Notes under the pieces: model-generated
Told to the model about the DNA's origin: nothing
The model's database searches: none
What the model saw: the letters and a program-made list of their open reading frames with translations, nothing else
In this document: one piece after another, positions 1 to 8,065 of the stretch
Layout: each line of letters starts with the position of its first letter
Position numbering within the stretch: the stretch's first letter is position 1
Assembly: GCF_037072025.1 (NCBI RefSeq)
Contig: NZ_JAXHDD010000001.1
Location: 248,001 to 312,000 of the forward strand
From: Pseudogracilibacillus sp037072025
GTDB lineage: Bacteria > Bacillota > Bacilli > Bacillales > Amphibacillaceae
Direction of reading: 5' to 3'
Length of the DNA stretch: 64,000 bases
Translations under genes and position numbers: made by a program

Positions 1-757
1 CGATAGCTGCTTTTTCAAGGCGTGAAACTTGTGCTTGGGATATCCCTATTTCTTCCGCAACTTCCATTTGTGTTTTTCCTTGAAAAAATCGCTTGTTTAA
101 TATTGATTTTTCCCTTTCATTTAATTGATGCATCCCTTCTTTTAATGATAAGTGATCATCCCATCTTTCATCTGATTCTGTATCATCGCTTATTTGATCC
201 ATGACATAGATTGGATCTCCACCATCATTATAAATAGGTTCAAACAAAGATAAAGGATCTTGAATCGCATCTATAGCAAATACAACATCTTCATGAGGAA
301 CACCCATTTCTTTGGCAATCTGAACTGGTGTAGGTTCCTCCTGTGTTTTATTAATTAGCTTTTCTCTTACTTGTAAGGCTTTGTAAGCAGTATCACGTAA
401 TGATCTTGAAACTCTAATTGGATTGTTATCTCGTAAGTATCGCTTAATTTCACCAATAATCATTGGAACGGCATATGTTGAAAAACGTACATTATGTTTA
501 AGGTCAAAGTTATCAATCGATTTCATTAGCCCGATACATCCTACTTGGAATAAATCATCTACATTCTCCCCTCGGTTATTAAACCGTTTGATCACACTTA
601 GCACTAATCTTAAATTACCATTAACTAGTGTCTCTCTTGCCTTTGCAACATCCTCTTCTCTTTCTATTTGCCTGAAGAGTTTTCGCATCTCTTCATTTTT
701 AAGTACTGGAAGTTTAGATGTATCAACGCCACAAATTTCTACCTTATGTCTTAGCAC
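1..757 (-). CDS. sigG: RNA polymerase sporulation sigma factor SigG, 3' end cut by the window
   Basis: Late forespore-specific sigma factor; directs transcription after engulfment. The 252 visible codons match the sigma-G pattern closely: N-terminal HKVEICGVDTSKLPVL, a region 2 core (DDLFQVGCIGLMKSIDNF), and the region 4 helix-turn-helix ending GISQAQVSRLEKAA at the window edge. Family length is about 260 residues, so only the last few codons are missing. I chose GTG at 757 because GGGAGG precedes it and the B. subtilis protein begins at the equivalent residue. It lies downstream of sigE in the same direction with a 141-bp gap that may hold its own forespore promoter. Identity is very likely. 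Confidence 0.95.
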   Translation of the reverse strand, partial: MLRHKVEICGVDTSKLPVLKNEEMRKLFRQIEREEDVAKARETLVNGNLRLVLSVIKRFNNRGENVDDLFQVGCIGLMKSIDNFDLKHNVRFSTYAVPMIIGEIKRYLRDNNPIRVSRSLRDTAYKALQVREKLINKTQEEPTPVQIAKEMGVPHEDVVFAIDAIQDPLSLFEPIYNDGGDPIYVMDQISDDTESDERWDDHLSLKEGMHQLNEREKSILNKRFFQGKTQMEVAEEIGISQAQVSRLEKAAI

Positions 758-773
758 TCTCTTTACCCTCCCG

Positions 774-812
774 ATATGTCTACTGCTCATCGTAAGTATC
801 TCCGTAAGAGAG
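774..812 (-). promoter_or_regulatory. Candidate forespore (sigma-F/G-type) promoter of sigG
   Basis: On the minus strand upstream of sigG there is GCATA (typical -35 of sigma-F/G promoters), then about 18 bases, then GATACTTA, a loose match to a sigma-G -10 (CATnnTA). In B. subtilis sigG is made from its own sigma-F/sigma-G promoter in the sigE-sigG gap, so the position fits. The -10 match is imperfect and this is inference. Confidence 0.3.
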
Positions 813-898
813 TTTTTTTATGCAAGACAAAAGGAGCATATTTTACATAATAATCTCTGAAGCGCTATACATTAAGTGTTTGTTAAAAATAACATAAA

Positions 899-1612
899 TT
901 AAACCATTTTTTTAAATTCCTTCTGCAGCCTTTTAATTATTTTCTTTTCCAGTCTGGAAATATAGGATTGCGATATGCCGAGCATATCTGCCACATCTTT
1001 TTGTGTTTTTTCTTCTTGACCAATAAGGCCAAATCTTAATTCCATGATCTTCTTTTCACGACCATTTAGCGTAGATAGAGCGTTAACTAATAACTGCTTA
1101 TCAACTTTCATTTCTAGGTCTTTTGTAATTATGTCTTCTTCTGTTCCTAAAACATCTGATAGCAATAATTCATTTCCATCCCAATCAACATTTAAAGGCT
1201 CGTCGAAAGATACTTCTGTTTTTATTCGGTTATTTTTTCTTAAATACATTAAAATTTCATTTTCAATACAACGTGAAGCATATGTAGCGAGCTTGATTTT
1301 TTTCTCTGGGTCAAATGTATTAACTGCTTTTATAAGCCCAATTGATCCAATACTGATGAGATCTTCTATATTAATGCCAGTATTTTCAAATTTCCGGGCA
1401 ATATAAACAACAAGTCGTAAATTATGTTCAATCAATGTTGCACGAGCAACTTTATCTCCCTTTGGTAATCGCTCAAGCAAATCCTTTTCTTCCGATTTTT
1501 CTAACGGTGCCGGAAGTGCTGTTTTCCCACCAATATAATAGATCTCATCTTTTTTAATTCCAAGCTTAATTAAAATTCGATTCCACCAAAGACGTAAACG
1601 AAATTTCCACAC
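899..1612 (-). CDS. sigE: Pro-sigma-E, mother-cell sporulation sigma factor
   Basis: Early mother-cell sigma factor of sporulation, made as an inactive precursor. 237 residues. The first ~27 residues form the basic/aromatic pro-sequence, followed by KDEIYYIGG where SpoIIGA is expected to cleave. Region 2 (NLRLVVYIARKFENTGINI, then EDLISIGSIGLIKAV) and the region 4 helix-turn-helix (VADMLGISQSYISRLEKKI) are intact. GTG start at 1612, with AGGGAG eight bases upstream. It follows its activating protease gene spoIIGA by 24 bp, the conserved spoIIG operon arrangement. Confidence 0.97.
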   Translation of the reverse strand: MWKFRLRLWWNRILIKLGIKKDEIYYIGGKTALPAPLEKSEEKDLLERLPKGDKVARATLIEHNLRLVVYIARKFENTGINIEDLISIGSIGLIKAVNTFDPEKKIKLATYASRCIENEILMYLRKNNRIKTEVSFDEPLNVDWDGNELLLSDVLGTEEDIITKDLEMKVDKQLLVNALSTLNGREKKIMELRFGLIGQEEKTQKDVADMLGISQSYISRLEKKIIKRLQKEFKKMV

Positions 1613-1636
1613 AGTAAATTCTCCCTCTCATAAATA

Positions 1637-2560
1637 TTAGGCACTTCTCACTGTACTAAGATGAATAATTTGTGGATGTAATAAACAATGGTAACTATTA
1701 TCAGCTGTTAAATTAGCTAATTGAATTCCTATCAGAACATCATTCGTTTCTATAACCTCATTCTCATAATCAATAGTTAGTTTGTCCGGGCGGATTGTGA
1801 ATAAAAGGTCACTGTTTCCTCCTACCCCTTGATAAGGGACAATGGAAATTTGTTTTTGAATCGATGTTGGAATTTGTTCCATATCATGGTTAATTATTGA
1901 AGAACATAATAAATCCCAATCCTTGTCTGTAAAGAAATTTTTTAAAAAAATTTCATCGCAAATTACAACAGGTCGATTAGATAACGGGTCTACTAGATGA
2001 TTCCCACTGTCAATATACCCAACTGTTTGATGGCTCACTCCATTAATTGTAAAGATACAATTGTACATTTGGTCATATTTAATCTTATCTTTTACATGCC
2101 TGTCCATACGTGTTTTCGTGAAAAACCAAATGATAGGAAATCCAATTAAAATAATTATTAGACTCATCTGATCACCATATAAGTTATTGACATAAAGAAG
2201 AAATTTATTTGTTTTGTTGCCAAGTGTATCTTGTACAAGAAAATGAAGACCGAATAAACCACCCCCTACTGAAAATGAAATAAAGTAAAAAATACACATA
2301 TTCTTTATTATGTGAAAAATACTTTTAATTCCAAACGCTGCAATGACAATGAAAATTGAATATATTCCTTTTCCAAGCATAGAATTAAAATATGAATCAG
2401 GAAAATAAATAACGATTGGAACAAGTGATGTCGCAATCATTGTTCCAAATAGTAAACGATATATCGTTGTATGAACACGAGCCAAATATTTCGTTAGTGA
2501 CAAGATCATCAAATTAAAGAGCAGATTGAGAATAATAATGATGTCCAAATATAAAATCAT
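1637..2560 (-). CDS. spoIIGA: Sigma-E processing aspartic peptidase SpoIIGA
   Basis: Membrane-embedded protease that activates pro-sigma-E when the septum forms. 307 residues; the N-terminal half (~1-150) has about five hydrophobic segments and the C-terminal half is cytoplasmic. The aspartic-protease signature DSGN is seen at residue 184, matching the B. subtilis catalytic Asp183. A longer reading frame extends to 2638, but I chose ATG at 2560 because GGAAGG sits nine bases upstream and MILYLDIIIILN aligns with the family N-terminus. First gene of the spoIIGA-sigE operon. Confidence 0.94.
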   Translation of the reverse strand: MILYLDIIIILNLLFNLMILSLTKYLARVHTTIYRLLFGTMIATSLVPIVIYFPDSYFNSMLGKGIYSIFIVIAAFGIKSIFHIIKNMCIFYFISFSVGGGLFGLHFLVQDTLGNKTNKFLLYVNNLYGDQMSLIIILIGFPIIWFFTKTRMDRHVKDKIKYDQMYNCIFTINGVSHQTVGYIDSGNHLVDPLSNRPVVICDEIFLKNFFTDKDWDLLCSSIINHDMEQIPTSIQKQISIVPYQGVGGNSDLLFTIRPDKLTIDYENEVIETNDVLIGIQLANLTADNSYHCLLHPQIIHLSTVRSA

Positions 2561-2659
2561 CGACTCTGTCCTTCCAGACTTTCTCTGTTTCTCTTTAGTA
2601 CCATAAGTATAGTAGATTGGTAAAAAAAACATTGTCATTTCATGTATTAGTTAAAACGT

Positions 2660-2691
2660 TTTTTACGCCAAGATTTAAGAAAATTTGTCAA
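2660..2691 (-). promoter_or_regulatory. Candidate spoIIG promoter
   Basis: Upstream of spoIIGA on the minus strand is a perfect TTGACA (2686-2691) within TTTGACAAA, and a TAAAAA 20 bp downstream. In B. subtilis the spoIIG operon is driven by Spo0A-P with sigma-A from a promoter whose spacer is unusually long (22 bp). An over-long spacer here would be consistent, but the -10 is weak and no clear Spo0A box cluster was recognised. Confidence 0.3.
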
Positions 2692-2799
2692 AAAAAACAG
2701 GATCCTTTCTAAAGCCTTATTGCTCTTAATCTTCGTAGTTGAAGGAAACTGTGGCGTAACGATTTATCAATGTTGGGGAAAAGTGACTCTACCTCTGCT

Positions 2800-2870
2800 G
2801 CGGAATGTGAGTCGATTAACAACATGCTGAGTCTAGATCTAAGATGTCGAGTCGATCTGCAAGACGAGTA
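2800..2870. repeat. Left block of degenerate ~20-bp GAGTC repeats
   Basis: A GAGTC core recurs about every 20 bp, as in GTGAGTCGATTAACAACATG, CTGAGTCTAGATCTAAG and ATGTCGAGTCGATCTGCAAG. The same repeat type resumes on the far side of the 52-bp array (3283-3385), so the array looks like an expansion inside an older block of 20-bp repeats. No coding function is seen in this part of the spoIIGA-ftsZ gap. Confidence 0.6.
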
Positions 2871-3284
2871 TGTTTCGATATTAATCGTGACCGTTTTGGG
2901 TGGGGATCATGGAAAACGGGCATGTTTTGATATTAATCGTGACCGTTTTGGGTGAGAGTCATGGAAAACGGGCATGTTTTGATCTTAATCGTGACCGTTT
3001 TGGGTGAGAGTCATGGAAAACGGGCATGTTTTGATCTTAATCGTGACCATTTTGGATAAGAGTTATGGAAAACGGGCATGTTTTGATATTAATCGTGACC
3101 ATTTTGGATAAGAGTTATGGAAAACGGGCATGTTTTGATGTTAATCGTGACCGTTTTGGGTGAGAGTCATGGAAAACGGGCATGTTTTGATGTTAATCGT
3201 GACCGTTTTGGGTGGGGATCATGGAAAACGGGCATGTTTTGATATTAATCGTGACCGTTTTGGGTAGGGATCATGGAAAACGGC
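2868..3284. repeat. 52-bp tandem repeat array (7 full units plus partials)
   Basis: GGAAAACGGGCATG starts at 2911, 2963, 3015, 3067, 3119, 3171 and 3223, with a final partial at 3275: an exact 52-bp period. A ~43-bp partial unit precedes the first full one. Units are nearly identical, differing at a few sites (TATTAA/CTTAA/TGTTAA; CCGTTTTGGGTGAGAGTC versus CCATTTTGGATAAGAGTT). Each unit contains a short inverted repeat AAAACGG ... CCGTTTT. The array fills most of the ~0.9-kb gene-free gap between spoIIGA and the ftsZ terminator. Confidence 0.95.
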
Positions 3285-3385
3285 GAGTCTTTTTCCAACA
3301 TGTCGAGTCCATTTGAAACATATCGAGTCTATTTCCAAGATGTCGAGTCATGTTGAGTCATTCTCCATGATCTCGAGTCGATCCT
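3283..3385. repeat. Right block of degenerate 20-bp TCGAGTC repeats
   Basis: Units such as ATGTCGAGTCCATTTGAAAC, ATATCGAGTCTATTTCCAAG and ATGTCGAGTCATGTTGAGTC recur about every 20 bp. They match the block left of the 52-bp array. Their length, leading ATGT and trailing CCAAG also resemble the 20/21-bp array near 51 kb. The rest of the gap to the ftsZ terminator (3386-3485) shows no recognisable feature. Confidence 0.6.
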
Positions 3386-3485
3386 ATCGATTTATTAATA
3401 AGCAGAGCCTTATGTCACAGTTTATAGATATTTGGTCATTAGAACAATGGATTTATTCGATAAGAGGGGGCAAGTACGGAGAATA

Positions 3486-3527
3486 TAAAAAAAGCCTAAG
3501 CAGATTTTTGTTCTGCTTTAGGCTTTG
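3486..3527 (-). terminator. Rho-independent terminator of ftsZ
   Basis: On the minus strand AGCCTAAAGCAG pairs with CTGCTTAGGCT (one bulged A), followed by a run of seven T. It begins just after the ftsZ stop codon and closes the division and cell-wall cluster. Confidence 0.85.
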
Positions 3528-3530
3528 TCG

Positions 3531-4664
3531 TTATCTTTTTCTATTTCTATTTCTTAAAAATGTTGGAATATCTAATGTATCTTCATCATTTTGGTATGTC
3601 TCTTCTTGTTGCGGTTCTCTTTCACGTTGATCCGGAACTCGTGTTGCTGCAGCATGCTGTTGATATGTTGCAGATGGGCGAGGAGTAGCCTGTTTTCTTT
3701 GCTGTTTCTTCGTTTCATCGAATCCTGTTGCAATTACGGTGACAATAACTTCCTCTTTTAAATTTTCGTTTATAACATTACCAAATATAACGTTCACTTC
3801 ATCATCTGCAGCAGACGTTACCAAATCGGCTGCTTCTTGAACTTCAAATAGACTAAGACTTGGACCACCGGAAATATTCATTAAGACTCCCTGCGCTCCA
3901 TCAATAGATGTTTCAAGTAAAGGAGAAGAAATTGCTTTTTTAGCGGCTTCCACTGCACGATTCTCTCCTGTAGCAACACCAATTCCCATAAGTGCTGAAC
4001 CTTTATCATACATAATTGTTTTAACATCAGCAAAGTCAACGTTTATAAGTCCTGGTTTTGCAATTAAATCTGAAATGCCTTGCACACCTTGACGTAATAC
4101 ATTATCAGCTTCTCTAAAAGCTTCCAACATTGGAGTATTTTTATCTACAATTTCAAGTAAGCGATCATTTGGAATTACAATTAAAGTATCCACTGCTTCT
4201 TTTAATGAATCGATGCCTGCTTTCGCTTGTTTTTGTCTTCGAATGCCTTCAAAAGAAAATGGACGTGTAACAACACCAACCGTTAATGCACCTAGATCTT
4301 TTGCAATTTGAGCAATAACAGGTGCAGCCCCGGTTCCTGTTCCTCCACCTTTTCCTGCAGTTACAAAAATCATATCCGCACCTTGCAGCACTTCTTCAAT
4401 TTGTTCTTTACTTTCTTCGGCAGCCTTCTTCCCAACTTCAGGGTTAGCACCTGCACCAAGACCTCGTGTTAATTTCTCACCAATTTGTAATTTTATCTCA
4501 GCTTTTGATAAATTCAATGCTTGTGCGTCTGTATTTACAGCAATAAACTCTACACCTTCTACCCCATGGTCTATCATTCGATTTACCGCATTGTTTCCAC
4601 CACCGCCAACACCAATTACTTTTATCGTTGCAAGCTGATCCGTATTCGTATCAAATTCTAACAT
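3531..4664 (-). CDS. ftsZ: Cell division GTPase FtsZ
   Basis: Tubulin-like GTPase that forms the Z-ring at midcell and recruits the divisome. 377 residues. Visible: GVGGGGNNAVNRM (~18-30), the tubulin signature GGGTGTG (~106-112), T7-loop NVDFADVKTIM, a variable linker (~320-360), and the conserved C-terminal peptide DDTLDIPTFLRNRN that binds FtsA and other partners. ATG at 4664 is chosen over the longer frame to 4688: AGGAGG lies just upstream and MLEF is the family start. The residue before the signature is Lys105 where Met is usual. Downstream of ftsA by 69 bp. Confidence 0.98.
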   Translation of the reverse strand: MLEFDTNTDQLATIKVIGVGGGGNNAVNRMIDHGVEGVEFIAVNTDAQALNLSKAEIKLQIGEKLTRGLGAGANPEVGKKAAEESKEQIEEVLQGADMIFVTAGKGGGTGTGAAPVIAQIAKDLGALTVGVVTRPFSFEGIRRQKQAKAGIDSLKEAVDTLIVIPNDRLLEIVDKNTPMLEAFREADNVLRQGVQGISDLIAKPGLINVDFADVKTIMYDKGSALMGIGVATGENRAVEAAKKAISSPLLETSIDGAQGVLMNISGGPSLSLFEVQEAADLVTSAADDEVNVIFGNVINENLKEEVIVTVIATGFDETKKQQRKQATPRPSATYQQHAAATRVPDQREREPQQEETYQNDEDTLDIPTFLRNRNRKR

Positions 4665-4733
4665 GGTTTGTCCTCCTATGAAAATCACTAGTTATAGAAG
4701 CGATTAGTTTTTATATTCGTTCAGTTGCGAGAT

Positions 4734-6002
4734 TTATTCAAAAAATGATTTAAAGAAATTTGCTACTTTTGATTGTTTAGGTTCTTCCTCTTTAACTTTC
4801 TCGTTCGTATTTTTCCTTTGATTACTAGAGGGTTGATTTACATGTAACGATGGAGTTAAGTCTTTGCCTTGGATTTTTGCGTTCCGATAAGCAAATTGTA
4901 TGGTTCCTACTCCTACTGTATACTGTGGTTCACGTACTCCGATATAATCTGGAATTGCAATCCGAGCATTAGCATTAAATACTTCCTGGGCCAATTCTAA
5001 AACACCTTGCATTTTCATTGTTCCACCAGTTAGCACATATCCGCCACGTAACTCATGAAAACCCATTCTTCTTATCTCTTTTTTAGAAAGCTCAAATATT
5101 TCTTCAAGTCTTGCTTCAATCATATCAGAAATTTGTAACTGATTGTATACTTCTTTTTGATTACTTCCAATAATTGTTGCTTCAAAGGTTTCTTCCTCTA
5201 AAGCAGTATCATAATAAGCATGTCCATAATTAATTTTAATATTTTCGGCTTCTTCAGTTGTAGTACGTAAACCGATAGATAAGTCTTTTGTAATATTATC
5301 TCCACCAAGAGGAATTACGGAAGTTGCTATAAGATGATCATTTTCGAAGATAGAAACAGTCGTACAACCTCCACCTACATCGATTAATGCTACTCCTAAA
5401 TTGCGCTCATCTCTTGAAAGGGCAATTGAACCCGCTGCTATCGGCTGTAGGCAAATATCGGTGATATCCAAATTTGCTCTTTCGACGCATTTTAATATAT
5501 TATGTAAAACTGTTTTAGAACTTGTTATTATAGTTCCTTCCATTTCTAACCGAACACCAATCATGCCTCTTGGATCAGTTATTTCATCCAATCCATCAAC
5601 GATAAATTGTTTCGGTAAACAATCAATAATTTCTCTTTCAGGAGGTATTGATATTACTTGAGCACCGTCTATTACTCTCGTAACATCATCGTCACCGATT
5701 TCTCGGTTTTCGCTTTGGACTGCAACAACACCATGACAAGAATGCAATTCAATATGGTTACCGTTCACCGCAACTACTACTCTATCGATACGCATATCTA
5801 CCATATGTTCCGCTTGTTCAATAGCGTTTTTTATGGAATGAACGGTTTCATCTATATCAACAATTGCACCTTTTCTCATTCCTTGCGATTTAGCGGTACC
5901 TACCCCAATAATATTTAATGAATCTTTTAGCACTTCTCCAATAATGACTTTTATTTCAGATGTTCCAATATCTAAACTGACTAATATTTCACCATTACTC
6001 AA
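4734..6002 (-). CDS. ftsA: Cell division protein FtsA
   Basis: Actin-like ATPase that tethers FtsZ filaments to the membrane. 422 residues. SLDIGTSEIKVIIGE at the N-terminus is the phosphate-1 motif, ALIDVGGGCTTVSIF the phosphate-2 motif, and YVLTGGTMKMQG the adenosine motif. The C-terminus ends in the predicted amphipathic membrane-targeting helix VANFFKSFFE. TTG start at 6002: GGAGG lies nine to ten bases upstream and no ATG is nearby. It lies 31 bp downstream of divIB and 69 bp upstream of ftsZ. Confidence 0.97.
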   Translation of the reverse strand: MSNGEILVSLDIGTSEIKVIIGEVLKDSLNIIGVGTAKSQGMRKGAIVDIDETVHSIKNAIEQAEHMVDMRIDRVVVAVNGNHIELHSCHGVVAVQSENREIGDDDVTRVIDGAQVISIPPEREIIDCLPKQFIVDGLDEITDPRGMIGVRLEMEGTIITSSKTVLHNILKCVERANLDITDICLQPIAAGSIALSRDERNLGVALIDVGGGCTTVSIFENDHLIATSVIPLGGDNITKDLSIGLRTTTEEAENIKINYGHAYYDTALEEETFEATIIGSNQKEVYNQLQISDMIEARLEEIFELSKKEIRRMGFHELRGGYVLTGGTMKMQGVLELAQEVFNANARIAIPDYIGVREPQYTVGVGTIQFAYRNAKIQGKDLTPSLHVNQPSSNQRKNTNEKVKEEEPKQSKVANFFKSFFE

Positions 6003-6033
6003 TGATAAGGCACCTCCACTACTAACAATTCAA

Positions 6034-6777
6034 TTAATCAATCTTTTCAAAATAAGTTCCTACACCCATATGTACAATCCCTTTTTCATTAGGATTAAGT
6101 TGTGAAACAATCGATGGATAACTCTTCATTTTACTAGAAAAATTTCGTATCGTAGCATCGACAATAAATCCATCATTCATATACAAAAGTATTTTATATT
6201 TATTTTTCTCGGTTGGCTCCCATGATATTTCTGATATTAAATTAAAAATATCAACAGGTACTTTACTTAACTCGGTAGCCATCCGCTGTAAATATTGTTC
6301 ATCACTAAAGTTGTTTAGTAAAGGACCATTACCCTTATTCTGCAAATTACTCGTTGTAACTATCATACCATTTTCTAGTACAGGATGAAATTCTAAATTT
6401 GATTTAACAAAGCCAATCACATTTTTCTCTTTCACCTTTAATTTAACTGTTTGGGGTAGTTTTCGTTCTACCTCAATACTACTTATCATTGGGTGATCTG
6501 TTATCGACTCAGTAACTGCTTGTTGATTAATCAACCATATATTTGATCCAGATTGAAGACCACTTAACGAAATAATATCTTGTTCAGGTACTATTTCATT
6601 TCCAATAACTTCAATGTTTTTAATATGACTTAAAGGTGATTGAAAGTATACTATCATTGAAATTAAGAAGAAAAAAATAGAGAGATAGAATAAAAGTCTA
6701 CGATTCGCCTTCTTTTTTCTTGCTTCTTTTAATTGAGGAATACGATCTTCTATGGAAACAACATTCTTTTTTTCCAT
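6034..6777 (-). CDS. divIB: Cell division protein DivIB (FtsQ)
   Basis: Bitopic divisome protein that stabilises FtsL and DivIC at the septum. 247 residues: basic cytoplasmic tail (1-28, RIPQLKEARKKKANRR), one membrane span (~29-48), then the POTRA domain (IKNIEVIGNEIVPEQDIISL) and beta domain outside. An ATG two codons upstream (6783) is also possible; 6777 has better spacing to AAGGAAG. It follows spoVE directly, whereas B. subtilis has murG and murB between them. Confidence 0.93.
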   Translation of the reverse strand: MEKKNVVSIEDRIPQLKEARKKKANRRLLFYLSIFFFLISMIVYFQSPLSHIKNIEVIGNEIVPEQDIISLSGLQSGSNIWLINQQAVTESITDHPMISSIEVERKLPQTVKLKVKEKNVIGFVKSNLEFHPVLENGMIVTTSNLQNKGNGPLLNNFSDEQYLQRMATELSKVPVDIFNLISEISWEPTEKNKYKILLYMNDGFIVDATIRNFSSKMKSYPSIVSQLNPNEKGIVHMGVGTYFEKID

Positions 6778-6881
6778 TTTCATTTCTTCCTTTATAATAA
6801 ATACTAAAAATACTTATAATAAATGAATTATAGCATATTTCATAATAAACTTATACTAGAGTTGCACAATGTAATAAAAAT

Positions 6882-7994
6882 TTAATTTTTCGTATACGTA
6901 CTGATATTTAACAACACCCCAATTGAACATAAGGTAAGTGTCAGTGAAGAGCCTCCATAGCTTAGAAATGGTAATGTAATTCCAGTTACAGGTATTAATC
7001 CGATCACAACGCTAATATTTATCATTACTTGTATAGTGATCATCGTAATAATTCCAAAAGCTACATAACGTCCAAATGAATCGAGTGCCTCTATCGCAAT
7101 TAGAATACCCCGCCAACATAATAATAGAAAAAGAATGATGACAATAGATGCACCAATAAAACCAAACTCTTCTCCTATAATAGCAAAAATAAAATCAGTT
7201 TGTGGCTCTGGTAGATAAAAAAACTTCTGTAAACTATTACCAAACCCTACACCCATTAATTTTCCTGGTCCAATCGCATACAGGGACTGAATAATTTGAA
7301 ACCCATCACCTAATGGATCATCCCACGGATTTAGATAAGAAGTTATTCGACTTATTCGGTAAGGTGCAGACAAAATTAATAATATAAATCCGATAGTTCC
7401 GATGATTCCTAAAAAAATAAAATAAGATAATCTTGTTCCAGCGATAAAAATCATTAACACACAAGTTCCAACTAAAACAACACCAGTACCAAAGTCTGGC
7501 TGTAGCATAATGATAGCAAAGACGATAAAAATTATTGAAATTGGTAAAAAAAATCCTCTGCCAAAGGTTGTAATATATTTCTGATGTGTTGTTAAATAGC
7601 TTGCTAAATATAAAATCAGGCCGAGTTTCATGAACTCTGAAGGTTGAATACTAAATGCTCCTACTCCAATCCAGCTTTGAGCCCCTCCTCGAACAATCCC
7701 AATACCAGGGATCAACACGAGCAACAATAATAATAAGCATAAAACTAGAATGACCTTGACATATTTTTTCCATACTTGATAAGGAATTAAATAAATGACG
7801 AACATACCGATGACGCCTACACCGGCAAATAAAAGTTGACGTTTTACAAAAAAGAAGGCGTCACCATATTTATAGGTTGCCCAAACATGCGATGAGCTGT
7901 AGACCATAATGAGTCCAACAATAAGTAAAAGCATAACTAGTAATAAAAGAGTCAAGTCGGGCAATCGTTTTTGTTCGTTCATTAATTTATACAT
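6882..7994 (-). CDS. spoVE: Stage V sporulation protein E, SEDS-family glycosyltransferase
   Basis: SEDS polytopic membrane protein; with SpoVD it polymerises spore-cortex peptidoglycan. 370 residues, about ten membrane spans. SEDS motifs are visible: GLIMVYSSSHVWA near the N-terminus, FSIQPSEFMKLGLILYLA, a central Asp in QPDFGTG, EPQTDFIFAIIGEEFGFIG, and the C-terminal GITLPFLSYGGSS. It matches SpoVE better than FtsW (YKYGDAFFFVKRQLLFAGVGV). A second SEDS gene, ftsW, is present at 47.7 kb. ATG at 7994; its Shine-Dalgarno sits inside a terminator-like hairpin. Confidence 0.94.
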   Translation of the reverse strand: MYKLMNEQKRLPDLTLLLLVMLLLIVGLIMVYSSSHVWATYKYGDAFFFVKRQLLFAGVGVIGMFVIYLIPYQVWKKYVKVILVLCLLLLLLVLIPGIGIVRGGAQSWIGVGAFSIQPSEFMKLGLILYLASYLTTHQKYITTFGRGFFLPISIIFIVFAIIMLQPDFGTGVVLVGTCVLMIFIAGTRLSYFIFLGIIGTIGFILLILSAPYRISRITSYLNPWDDPLGDGFQIIQSLYAIGPGKLMGVGFGNSLQKFFYLPEPQTDFIFAIIGEEFGFIGASIVIILFLLLCWRGILIAIEALDSFGRYVAFGIITMITIQVMINISVVIGLIPVTGITLPFLSYGGSSLTLTLCSIGVLLNISTYTKN

Positions 7995-8023
7995 AAAAAA
8001 GCCCCCTCTAACTAAAGTGGGGG
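7995..8023 (-). promoter_or_regulatory. Terminator-like hairpin masking the spoVE Shine-Dalgarno
   Basis: The minus strand reads CCCCC, a 12-base middle section (ACTTTAGTTAGA), GGGGG, C, TTTTTT, ATG. Plus coordinates: C arm 8019-8023, G arm 8002-8006, T run 7995-8000, start codon 7992-7994. The G arm is the only good Shine-Dalgarno for spoVE. A G/C stem with a six-T tail resembles an intrinsic terminator and would also sequester the ribosome site. It lies 43 bp after the murD stop codon. Confidence 0.6.
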
Positions 8024-8065
8024 AAAATCATAATATGAAGTTTATTTGAAGAAAAAGTTGTCCCC

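Noticed and set aside
2664..2759. Inverted TTACGCCA / TGGCGTAA pair bounding ~96 bp upstream of spoIIGA
   Set aside because: Only 8 bp, with no target duplication or second copy in the window; could be chance.
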